Origin: Hygrophila difformis
Lineage: Eukaryota > Streptophyta > Magnoliopsida > Lamiales > Acanthaceae
Assembly (NCBI GenBank): GCA_030278955.1
Contig: JAOANR010000009.1
Coordinates: 42,194,176 to 42,258,175, forward strand
Direction: 5' to 3'
DNA length: 64,000 nt
Shown here one piece after another: positions 1 through 9,365 of this stretch. The number at the start of each line of letters is the position of its first letter. Position 1 is the first letter of the stretch. The notes beneath the pieces are model-generated. The model did not search any database and was not told where the DNA came from. It saw only the letters and a list, made by a program, of their open reading frames with translations. The position numbers were made by a program, and so were the translations under genes.

Positions 1-2185
1 ACTGAGCCATATGCTAAACAAGGCGGCTGAAATTGGCCAGCTTGTAGGACTGAAATCAAGTGGGGAGGGGCCAACAATTACCCATCTCCAGTATGCGGAT
101 GACACTATTCTTTTCTGTGAAGGAGATATTGAACAGGTAATTCTTATTAAACGCATCTTGATGTGTTTTACTTTGGCTACAGGCCTTTCTATTAATTACG
201 GGAAGAGTAGTATAGTGGGTATAAATTGTTCAGAAGAATTGGTATTGGAGGCTGCGGGATTATTGGGATGCAAGGTTGAGAGTTGGCCACTAAAATATCT
301 TGGTATACCTATTGGAGGGAGGGTTAACAGCTCCGCGATTTGGCAGCCGATTTTAGACACGGTTGAGAAGCGTTTGGCCGGTTGGAGAGGGAGGATGATA
401 TCCCAGGCGGGTAGGCTATGCCTCATCAAGTCTGTAATGAATAGTCTGCTTACTTACTTCCTATCCATATTTAAAATACCTAAGGGGGTGGCGGACAAGC
501 TGGAGTCTTCCAAGAGACGTTTCTTTTGGAATGAGTGGGAGGGGGCAAGGAAATTACACACCATTGGATGGGATAAAATATGTTCCCACAAGGAGGTAGG
601 TGGACTGGGCATATGGAATACATTGGAATTTAACACAGCTCTACTCTTCAAATGGATGTGGCGGTTTGGAAGGGATCAAACGTTATGGAATAAGGTAATA
701 GATGCAAAATACTATGGCGGAACCTCGCCATTAATCCCAGGAGAGAGAAATGGCCGATCCCTGTGGTGTAACATAAGCAGAACCTGGTCACGGTTTGTTG
801 AGGGTCAGAATGGGGGAGGACTGATTATCCAAGTGGGGAATGGCGAGAGAGTCCGTTTCTGGTATGACGCCTGGATGGGGAATGGGAGGGCTTTGAAAGA
901 TCTTTTTCCCAGAATTTACACACTAGCGACTAACAAGGAGGGGAAGATTGTGGAATTTGGCTCATGGAAGGGGTTTGAGTGGGTGTGGAATATCCAATTG
1001 AGAAGGCAACTTTTCGACTGGGAATTAGAGATTTGGGAGAGCATGATGGCGGTACTTAGAGGCATGAAACTGAACAGGTTTTTGGTAGATAGGGCAGCAT
1101 GGATCAAAGAGGCCGATGGAAATTTTTCTACTAGATCATGTTGGTTCCGCGAGGAGGGTGTGTTCGGGGATGGCTCTAAGAAAATATGGGAGCAGATTTG
1201 GAAGGTTAAGTGTCCAATGAAGGTTAAAGTGTTAGTGTGGAAACTGATACACAATGCATTGCCCGTCAAGGAAGTGTTAACCAGGCGACACTGTTTCACG
1301 GGGACCAGTGAGTCGTGTCCTATTTGTGACAAGGAGCTAGAAACAGCAGCGCACCTGTTCTGTCGCTGTGATCTAGCAGGTATCCTGTGGCAACAAGGGA
1401 GGGCGTGGGCAGGGGTTGTGGGGGTGACTCCAAGTGAAATACCTGAGCTTGTGGAATGGTGGTTTAGCGAAGGCATAAAACCAAACAAGAGGGAGAGTTG
1501 GTTGTTAATGAGTCTGGCCATCTGTTGGTCAATATGGAAGGCAAGGAATGACATTATCTTCAATGGAAAGAGAGCGAATGTCAATGTAATTATTGAGGAG
1601 ATCAAATGGCGGGTTTCATTTTGGTGGAAATCTTTTAATTGTGTGGCTGACAGCAGTTTACTTGGGCTGGAGATTAGCTTCCCGGATGGTATGGTTCATC
1701 CACGGATAGCAAGTATTAAGAAGACTCGGGCAGCACTGACATGGGAACGTCCGGAGGAGGGGTGGTGGAAAATTAATTCGGATGGCTCTTCAATGGGAAA
1801 TCCTGGACCATCGGGGATAGGAGGTGTGATAAGGGACGATCGGGGAAAGGTAATCTTTGTTCTATCAGATCACATAGGCTGCACAGATTCCACAGAGGCC
1901 GAGTTATGCGCCATCAGTCGTATCTGTACAGCTTTGGCCCGCGATCAGGGGTTTCCTCTGCAAAAAGTGTTGATCGAATGCGATTCTCAGAATGTTGTTC
2001 GGTGGTTGAGTGAACCTTGTACAATTCCATGGAGATTTCATGCTATGTTCGGACCTATTGTCAACATCTTCAGGCACGCCGGGTGTGTCAAAATACGGCA
2101 CATTCTGAGGGAGCGGAACAGCCTTGCAGATTCTTGGGCAAGACGTGGGGCGTTGGGCGAGGAGAAGATAGATGAATGGTATTAA
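1..2185 (+). CDS. LINE ORF2 C-terminal part: reverse transcriptase, zf-RVT, RNase H
   Basis: This is the C-terminal part of a non-LTR retrotransposon polyprotein. The frame is open from position 2, so the ATG at 11 is an internal Met and the true start lies before the window. In order it shows the end of the RT palm with the YADD catalytic motif (about residue 28), the RT thumb region, a zf-RVT domain with a CPIC...HLFCRC cysteine/histidine pattern (about residues 435-460), and an RNase H domain starting DGSSMGNPG near residue 590. All RNase H acidic residues are visible (DGS, EAE, ECDS, LADSWAR). The frame has no stop or frameshift over 724 codons, suggesting a fairly recent insertion. Such proteins nick target DNA and copy their own RNA at the nick. 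RNase H at the C-terminus is typical of several plant LINE lineages. Confidence is high for class and moderate for activity. Confidence 0.93.
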   Translation, partial: LSHMLNKAAEIGQLVGLKSSGEGPTITHLQYADDTILFCEGDIEQVILIKRILMCFTLATGLSINYGKSSIVGINCSEELVLEAAGLLGCKVESWPLKYLGIPIGGRVNSSAIWQPILDTVEKRLAGWRGRMISQAGRLCLIKSVMNSLLTYFLSIFKIPKGVADKLESSKRRFFWNEWEGARKLHTIGWDKICSHKEVGGLGIWNTLEFNTALLFKWMWRFGRDQTLWNKVIDAKYYGGTSPLIPGERNGRSLWCNISRTWSRFVEGQNGGGLIIQVGNGERVRFWYDAWMGNGRALKDLFPRIYTLATNKEGKIVEFGSWKGFEWVWNIQLRRQLFDWELEIWESMMAVLRGMKLNRFLVDRAAWIKEADGNFSTRSCWFREEGVFGDGSKKIWEQIWKVKCPMKVKVLVWKLIHNALPVKEVLTRRHCFTGTSESCPICDKELETAAHLFCRCDLAGILWQQGRAWAGVVGVTPSEIPELVEWWFSEGIKPNKRESWLLMSLAICWSIWKARNDIIFNGKRANVNVIIEEIKWRVSFWWKSFNCVADSSLLGLEISFPDGMVHPRIASIKKTRAALTWERPEEGWWKINSDGSSMGNPGPSGIGGVIRDDRGKVIFVLSDHIGCTDSTEAELCAISRICTALARDQGFPLQKVLIECDSQNVVRWLSEPCTIPWRFHAMFGPIVNIFRHAGCVKIRHILRERNSLADSWARRGALGEEKIDEWY

Positions 2186-2557
2186 TGATGGTGTCAACTG
2201 GATAGGTGCGAAACTGTAAGTTGTGGTCTCTGGTACTTCTATTTGGAAGCTTGTGTTTTGATCTCTGCCATACTCGAAATAAGTGGTATAAGGAAGTGTT
2301 AATGGCAGTCTTGGAGATTTAGTCTTGTGAGTACTGGTGCTTGTGCACAAGTAGATGAAAACTATTATTCCCTTGTGCTTTGTCTAGCTGATGTCTTCGC
2401 CCTGTAAGAAGATACCTCTTCATTGTTATGTATGTGTGTGGGGAGCATGGAATAGGATTTTTGATTAGTAGGGGATGCATACTGTATGTCATGATCCGAT
2501 TTATGTATGGATCCTTTGTTGGGAATAAAAATTTTCTTCTCAAAAAAAAAAAAAAAA
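1..2557 (+). mobile_element. LINE (L1-like) retrotransposon, 3' part with poly(A) tail
   Basis: The element runs from before the window through the RT/RNase H frame and a 3' UTR of about 360 bp to a 16-base A-run at 2542-2557. The poly(A) end and the ORF2 domain order define a LINE. The 5' end is outside, so full length and the target duplication cannot be judged. Confidence 0.9.
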
Positions 2558-2978
2558 CAACAATGATACCACATATTTATATGCAATAAACATAAACATA
2601 CTAATACTCATGATAACTATGTCCATTCGATTCTCGAGTGATTAGTCTTTGATCCAATGAGACCTTGGATACCTGGTATTCATCTAAAAAAATAATGATA
2701 ACTATGCCGACCTGGTATGCATAATATGTTTTTTTTTTTTTTATAAAGTTTGGTCCAGACATATTTAGCTAAATAGGCTTTCAAAAAAGACTAAGCTTAG
2801 CCTATTTATCAAAAATTTGGTCTGACATGGTCTTCGATAGACTAGGCCATAGGTCCATGTCGGGTAGCATGGCCTATTCACATCCCTAATCTCATGTAAT
2901 CCAAAAAAAATTATATTCTTATTTTATAAACTCATATAAGTTCAACACCATTGCGCATATAAGTTTAACACCCGTGCA
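2558..2978. other. AT-rich intergenic sequence, no gene seen
   Basis: I see no coding region here. Part of the stretch (about 2730-2900) has short inverted repeats around words such as TTTGGTC and TAGGCC and may be an old transposon remnant, but no clear terminal repeat or target duplication was found. Confidence 0.4.
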
Positions 2979-3674
2979 TAGTGGCAGACGCAGAGTGTCT
3001 GAGGCGGGGGGCGATGATGCGACTAAATAACTTTGCTTGCTTTCATCTTTAATTTCCATAGAATAATTATAAATTGATTTTCGTTTATTTTGGATTGTTA
3101 ATGATGTCACTCTCTTCCTCTAACTCTACCTAAGCATATATCTTTAAAGAATATATAACCCTATGTTAAAAAAACTTACTAACAAAGAAACATGTTGTAT
3201 TCTTTTTCCTCTTCTTCTCCATAAATTATTGAAAAATGATTGTAATATAATTAAATTTACACGGCTGTATAAAATATTAATGCCAAGTTTTGAGTTTGAG
3301 GGGGCGGAATTATATAAAAAGAATTTCTGATATAGCTAAAATAACATAACTATATAAAACTTACTCCCTCCGTTCCTTTTTAGTTGTCTTTTTAGTGATT
3401 AAAAAATGTTCCACAATTGTTATCATTTTTATGTAGTTATGGGTTGTTATTCTATATTTTTACTATATTACCCATAACTTTACATAAATGCTATTTGTTG
3501 ATATTAATAATGAGTTTAGTTGAAAGGTAAAAATATAAATTTATGAGTTAATTAATGCAAACCTTAGTTATTGAAATTTAGTTGAAAGAGACAACTATTT
3601 AGGAACGGAGGGAGTAATAGGCAAATTTCGAACTCGAGGAAGACCCCCCAAGCCCCCATGTAATTCCGCCACTG
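2979..3674. mobile_element. degenerate non-autonomous hAT-like element
   Basis: The left end reads TAGTGGCAGACGCAG and the right end, reverse-complemented, reads CAGTGGCGGAATTAC. Both resemble the CAGTGGCGGA-type terminal inverted repeats of plant hAT elements, and G-rich stretches follow at similar distance inside each end. The flanking octamers CCCGTGCA (2971-2978) and CCAGTGCG (3675-3682) match at six of eight positions, as expected for an old 8-bp hAT target duplication. No transposase is present. A Stowaway MITE sits inside it. The class is inferred from the ends only. Confidence 0.55.
3364..3614. mobile_element. Stowaway-like MITE (Tc1/mariner)
   Basis: A 251-bp AT-rich element with terminal inverted repeats CTCCCTCCGTTCC (left) and GGAACGGAGGGAG (right), flanked by TA on both sides (3362-3363 and 3615-3616). 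Size, ends and TA duplication are the Stowaway hallmarks. It is nested in the hAT-like element, so it is the younger of the two. Confidence 0.88.
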
Positions 3675-4166
3675 CCAGTGCGCAGCGGATGAAAAAATCT
3701 GGTGTTAGCTAAAGTCCAATAATAAATAATATCAAAACAGTAAATATTTCACATTCTTCAAAACAAATACTCAGATCCGTCCCACTAATTATCTCTGACT
3801 TTCCTTTTTAGTCCGTACATTATAATGGTCACATTCCTTTTTAAGAAATAATTATATACTTTAATCATCAAACTTTCACTCATCACATCAATCAATAAAT
3901 TAATATATTAAAATTTCATAACTAAGTTTAAACCCATTCAAATCAAATCGCATAAATTCCTAATCTATGCACATTTTAAACACAATCACATAAATTCCTA
4001 ATCTATGCACATTTTAAACACTAATCCACCGCTATTTGGTCGAAACCGGGAACACAATGACACAAACTGTTGAACCATATATGAGACAGTTCTGAAGCTT
4101 CATCATTTTCAACCAATTGATCCTCACAAGTCACAATTCCACCCCCGCAAACAAACCCCACCAACC
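3675..4166 (+). promoter_or_regulatory. upstream region and probable 5' UTR of the UXS gene
   Basis: AT-rich sequence up to about 4050, with a near-duplicate of about 30 bp (the ATAAATTCCTAATCTATGC word occurs at about 3951 and 3988), then C/A-rich sequence typical of a plant 5' UTR just before the ATG. CATATATGAG near 4076 is the only TATA-like word at a sensible distance, and it is weak. The transcription start is not determined. Confidence 0.35.
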
Positions 4167-4820
4167 ATGAAGCAATTGCACAAGCAGCAATCCTCCGGCC
4201 TGCCCTTCTCCCAATCCTCCTCCTACTCCCCCAAATCCGGCAAGCCCCCTCGATCCCTCCCCAGATCCATCAATTACATCCTCCGCGAGCAGCGCCTCCT
4301 ATTCATCATCGTCGGCATTCTAATCGGATCCGCGTTTTTCATCATCTATCCTTCTCTAACAACCGCGAATCCCCCGCCCCGGATTTGGTCCCGGGACCGC
4401 GAATCCGTGGCTGAATTGGGTCACAAATCCGAGAGTTATTTCAGCGAGAGTGTGTTTCATCGCTACTCCAATGGTGTTGGGAGAGTGCCGGTGGGGATTG
4501 GGAATAAGAGGAAGAGAATTGTGGTGACGGGGGGTGCTGGGTTCGTCGGGAGCCATTTGGTTGACAAATTGATTGCCAGAGGGGAAGATGTGATTGTGAT
4601 TGATAATTTTTTTACCGGGAGGAAGCAGAATGTGGTGCATTTGTTTGGGAATCCGAGGTTTGAGCTGATCAGGCACGATGTGGTGGAGCCGATTTTGTTG
4701 GAGGTAGATCAGATCTACCATTTGGCCTGCCCTGCATCACCCGTGCATTATAAGTATAATCCTGTCAAGACTATTATATCCTTTTTATTAGCGGTGCTGT
4801 GTTCTTATTCTGGTTTGAAG

Positions 4821-4880
<60 letters not shown>

Positions 4881-7031
4881 AGTACATTTATCTGTGGAAT
4901 TTGGTTTAGATTGCGATGGGATGTGCTTTGTCTTTGTGTTAATGTGTTGTAATTTCGTTCTATACTTGTTTGATAATTGTATCTGATTATTTAGATAGTG
5001 TAGGTGTGCTTGAATTAGGAGTGAATGTTTACTATTAACAATTTTGAGTCAGCGATGGTGGGGAAGTGTTTATGTCATTACTTTTGTAATTGGTAGACCC
5101 TCTAAAGTTAAGAGGTGCTTTGTTTGGACCCCTAAGAAGTTCTCAAGATGTGCTTGAAAAATGACTCAAATGTGTTGTTAAACTTGCGTTACTCTCGAGT
5201 AAGTAGCTACAATGGACGTGGCTGAGGCGTTGCAGTGTGGTTATCATTTCTAATGATTTGAATTAAAATGTAGTTTACGAATAAGGGTAAAATTAATTGC
5301 TGAATGATTTTCAAATAAGTTGTGATCCTTGACATTTGGATTACAAGACGAATGTGATGGGGACACTTAATATGTTGGGTCTTGCAAAAAGAATCGGAGC
5401 AAGGTTCCTTCTTACTAGTACAAGTGAGGTTTATGGTGATCCTCTTGAACATCCACAAAAGGAGACATACTGGGGGCATGTGAATCCAATTGGTAGGTGG
5501 CATTATTCATTGTTCTTGACCATGCTGCTTTGGTTGACGTTTCTGATTTAGTAATGTTAATCAGGTGTACGGAGCTGCTATGATGAAGGGAAACGGACGG
5601 CAGAAACCTTAAGTATGGATTATCATCGTGGTGCTGGTGTTGAGGTAATGAGCTCATACATTTCAACCTCATACTTAGTCGTACAATTTGGCAATCGCAA
5701 CTACATGTAATTTACAGATATATTTGATTATTTGTTGTGTTTTAGTACATATTGTTTATGGAAAAATACTACTATAGGAGTATAACATGCTTTTGTTTAA
5801 TAGCATTGCTTTTCCAAGTCAAACATCATCTCTGTTAATATGAGAAATTGTGTCGCCAGTTTATAGGTACAACATAAGCAAAGTTGCCATATTTTTCATG
5901 TTCCTTTTTTCTTCTTTGCATGAGTTCTTCTCGAAACCTGTTACCTGTAACTTTTAAGAGAACATGGGTTCGATGAATGATCCCTTATATGAGATTGTAT
6001 CAAAGTTTTTGGGGCAGTGGGGATGCTTCTTTGATTGGATTCCTAGAACATTTCTAAGGGTTAAACACAATGCAGATTGCACATGTTGCTGGTTATTTAT
6101 AATTATCTTCATTTTTGTTTACAGGTGCGCATCGCACGTATTTTTAATACATATGGACCTCGTATGTGTCTTGATGATGGGCGTGTTGTCAGCAATTTTG
6201 TATCACAGGTTTGTCTATTGCAGTAATACATTAAGATTTAAGTGGTTTGTGAGGTTGCATCTAGAAGTTCTGACTTGTGACTTTTACATTGACAATATGT
6301 GTGGTGTAACCTTCATAATGCAGGCCATAAGGAAGCAGCCCATGACAGTCTATGGCGATGGTAAACAAACTCGAAGCTTCCAATATGTCTCTGACTTGGT
6401 ACGTCTCAGACCATAATGTGTTGACTATTCTTAGCAGTTTGTTTATGCATCAATTGGTATTGATTATTGAAAGCCCATGTTATCATAGAATGACACTTAT
6501 CCTGACAATGTTAGGATAAAATACAATTTGGAAAACCTCTCTTTTATTCATAAAAATCGCCATATATTGCCAGTATTTGTCTTAGAAAACATGTTTTGAA
6601 AATGTCAGGTTGATGGATTGGTAGCTTTGATGGAAGGCGAGCATGTTGGCCCATTCAACCTGGGAAACCCAGGCGAATTCACTATGTTAGAATTAGCTGA
6701 GGTCTGTCCTAGTGTCTTAAATCAACTGTTTTTTTCTTTCACACTGGGGCTCTCTTTCTTGCACCCCAATTGTTTATGCTACAATGTAAGATTCATACAT
6801 TTTCTTATCTTTCGACTATAGGTTGTCAAAGAAACAATTGATTCCAGTGCAACAATTGAGTTCAGAGAAAACACCGCCGATGATCCCCACAAGAGAAAGC
6901 CAGATATTACCAAAGCTAAGGAACTCCTCAACTGGGAGCCAAAAATTTCCCTAAGGGAGGGGCTGCCTCGAATGGTCAAGGATTTCCGAAACCGCATTTT
7001 GAATGAAGATGAAGGAAAAGGTAACAAGTAA
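4167..7031 (+). CDS. UXS: UDP-glucuronic acid decarboxylase (UDP-xylose synthase), membrane-anchored type
   Basis: This enzyme converts UDP-glucuronate to UDP-xylose, the xylosyl donor for xylan, xyloglucan and proteoglycans. The coding exons I infer are 4167-4775, 5345-5492, 5565-5644, 6125-6208, 6324-6398, 6609-6701 and 6822-7031. They total 1299 nt (432 residues), with every junction in frame and no stop. Residues 1-43 form a basic cytosolic tail; residues about 44-62 are a single hydrophobic anchor, giving the type II Golgi-lumen topology of the UXS1/2/4-like group. The extended-SDR fold follows: NAD-binding GGAGFVG at 122-128, a TSTSE segment at 227-231, and catalytic YxxxK as Y258 and K262. 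Length matches membrane-type plant UXS proteins (about 430-445). The ATG is in good context and is followed directly by the conserved basic N-terminus. Intron 1 appears to be of AT-AC type. It is the only clearly functional host gene here; the paralogue number cannot be assigned. Confidence 0.95.
4776..5344 (+). other. UXS intron 1, putative U12-type AT-AC intron
   Basis: Exon 1 must end after the codon at 4773-4775 and exon 2 must begin with the Lys codon at 5345 to keep the conserved protein. The intron so defined starts ATATCCTTT, matching the U12 5' splice consensus, and ends TTAC. A GATCCTTGAC segment at 5324-5333 matches the U12 branch-site consensus and puts the branch A (5332) 12 nt from the 3' splice site, inside the 10-20 nt window of U12 introns. 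No GT-AG pair keeps the reading frame. Confidence 0.85.
4823..4877. repeat. (AT)n microsatellite in UXS intron 1
   Basis: An uninterrupted AT dinucleotide run of about 54 bp, about 50 bp inside the intron. Likely polymorphic in length. Confidence 0.97.
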
Positions 7032-7477
7032 GAACACGAAGGGAAAACAGAAAACAAAACAGAAGTCAGAACAGAACAGAATGGAAGAAAACAGCTTGTA
7101 TAGAATATGAAATTATGTTATGTGTGTGTTTTGCATCTTCCACGCGTTACATACGATTTCGATATCTTTCATTTTCTTGAAGCAACTTTAAATTAGATTC
7201 TGCCACAGGTCCTTCATTACTATTAATTTTCTATATTCTTTTCAAAGCTTTAAAATCTTTTGATTTTTGTAATAGCAGGCACCCCAATAAGGCACTGTCA
7301 GTGATTCCTACACATTGCTGATTGTATTGGTTAGAATTTAGAAACCTTTGTGACTTTAAGCGAATGAGATATGATTTTTTTTTTTTGGTTAAATTATATT
7401 TTCTTGACTCTTTTCTTAGTTCGTGTGTTGGGTCGAAGCTCTGGGCATCAATGTCAGGAGCTGGATTTTTCGGCAAG
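7032..7477 (+). other. UXS 3' UTR and downstream flank
   Basis: Noncoding sequence after the UXS stop codon (7029-7031). The first 150-200 bp are probably 3' UTR. No canonical AATAAA was located. The flank ends with GCAAG (7473-7477), the likely target site of the copia element that follows. Confidence 0.4.
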
Positions 7478-7742
7478 TGTTGAGCTTAGAGACGCAAGAT
7501 GTAAATAAGCACCGTTGTATTGAAATGAATGAATTGGTTACAAATTACAGTCCAAAACCAATATATATAGTCCCAAGGAAGTAAGAAGCGTAAACACGCT
7601 TATATCAAAGCAATAGCAATATAATGGTAAAGTCTATTCTACCCCTAACTAGGCACAACGAGCAATGCAGGGATTGAGCTAGCTTGATCCATCTTCAGGC
7701 TTCATCACAGATTTGCCTTTGATATCAATAACACTCTCAACC
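7478..7742 (-). repeat. 3' LTR of the decayed copia element
   Basis: Starts TGTTGAGCTTAGAG and is alignable over its length with 33907-34157. Its inner end has lost the canonical CA (reads CC). The PPT complement follows directly. Confidence 0.88.
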
Positions 7743-7744
7743 TC

Positions 7745-9160
7745 CCCCCGCAAGTTGAAGCACACCAAAGATTAGGAGAGAAAACCATGAAAGATCTTTG
7801 GAGGAAGCACCTTGGTGAATGTATATGCAAGTTGGTGAGCAGTAGGAACGTAGATGGGGTTGATGTGATTCTTTTGGAAGTAGTCACGCACAGACAACCT
7901 ACATCAATATGTTTGATTCTTTCATGATATAAGGGATTCTTCACAAGCTAAATTGCAGAAGCATTGTCACAATATGTAGGATAGGGGGAGGTAAGAGGTA
8001 ATTTGATCTCTTGGAAAAGAGATCCAACCCACAAGAGTTCTGATGCAGCAGCCCCTAGGCTTCTGAATTGTGCTTCAGTAGAGCTCTTTGACACAAAGTC
8101 CTGTTTCTTGGTCTTCTAGCCAATAAGATGACCCCCCCAAAAATACACAGTAGCCCGTGAGAGACCGGCGTGTAACTAGGCAATTGCCCCAGTCAGAATC
8201 ACAGTAACCCTTTAGATCAAGAGGTAATCCAAAGGGATAAAGAAGGCCAAGCCTCGGAGTGTTTTGTAAGTATTGGAGAACTTGAAGTACACCAAGCCAA
8301 TGGGCAGTAGTAGGAGAGTGCATGTACTGACTCAGTTGCTGAACACTATAGCATATATCTGAACAAGAGAACCCAAGGTATAACAGCTTCCCAACCATTT
8401 TCCTATACAAAAGTGGATCATCAAAGAGGGGGCCTTCAATACCAAGTGTCTTGTGTGGAAGGCATGGAGAATGAACTTTAGGATTGGAAGGGAACTCCAC
8501 CTCAAAAAGAAGTCAGAGGTATACCTGGAATGAGTAATGGAATACCTGTATCAGAAGCAGAGATTTCAAGACCATGGAAATAAGCTGCTTTACCCAAGTC
8601 CTTTATGGTGAACTCCTGGTGAAGACTATGTTTCGCAGCTGCAATTTCGTGTGAATCTGCTCCAGCAATAATAATGCCATCAACATATATAACCAAAAGA
8701 ACCAAACCAATTTGAGTAAATTCATGAAGACACAGGGATCACTGTAAATAGGAAGTTAGCCACACTTATTCAGAAATACAGACAAGGCACCATACCATTG
8801 TCTTGGGGCATGTTTAAGCACATAGAGTGATTTCTTCAATTTACAGACCTTTCCGGCCCTGAGGATATTGCATGTAGATGGTCTCTTCAAGGTTCCCATG
8901 AAGGAAGGCATTGTTTATATCAAGCTAGGATAGAGGCAACAGAAAGAGGCAGCAATAGCAACCAAAATTCTGACACTACAGGTTTTTGCAATTGGAGCAA
9001 AAGAGTCTTGATAATCTTCTCCATACTTCTGGTGAAACCCATTTGCTACCAGTCTAGCTTTATATTTGTTACACTACCATCTGGATTATGCTTAATCTTG
9101 AAGATCCATTTGCATCCTATAGGCCTTTTTCCTGCAGGTAAATCAGAAATCTCCCAAGTA
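7745..9160 (-). pseudogene. copia pol fragment: RT (part) and RNase H
   Basis: Read from right to left on the minus strand, this holds most of the copia reverse transcriptase and then RNase H. Recognisable pieces are the LKKSLY segment (about 8830), YVDG at the RT active site (about 8680; canonical YVDD has lost its second Asp), DSDWG with SLTGYCVFLGG of the RNase H region (about 8150-8200), STEA (about 8070), CDNASAI (about 7960) and LVKNPLYHERIKHID (about 7910-7945). Several stops and frameshifts separate them. The coding sequence reaches almost to the PPT. At 9160 it is cut by the gag-only element and resumes at 17920. Confidence 0.85.
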
Positions 9161-9303
9161 CCATTTGTAACACCCGAGAAATTTAATTCACGTTCAAAGG
9201 AATGGAATTAATTTCTCAAAATTAAGGAAGGCGTTTATCCTTGAGGAGGGTAAATGGAAATACCCCAACAATAAATTGATCAAAAAGCTAAAGTGAGGAC
9301 GCA

Positions 9304-9365
9304 ACTTCGAGGACGAAGTTGATTCTAAAGGGGGGTAGACTGTAATACCCGGATTTTTATCGACA
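9304..9365 (+). other. captured PPT plus second LTR start inside the LTR of element A
   Basis: This segment contains the hairpin AACTTCGAGGACGAAGTT, then a purine tract AAAGGGGGG, then TAGAC and TGTAATACCCGGA. That order (hairpin, PPT, TG start) is exactly what stands at the internal-3'LTR border of elements B and C on their sense strand, yet here it lies about 140 bp inside the LTR. The same arrangement is repeated in the other LTR at about 14639-14700. Confidence 0.85.

Noticed and set aside
916..1605. 229-codon antisense ORF within the LINE
   Set aside because: Shadow frame opposite the LINE ORF2; no domain and composition of a reverse complement.
4776..4952. Extension of UXS exon 1 to the stop at 4952
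   Set aside because: After residue 203 the frame reads hydrophobic and Ile/Tyr-repeat sequence from an AT microsatellite, unrelated to UXS; the conserved protein continues at 5345.
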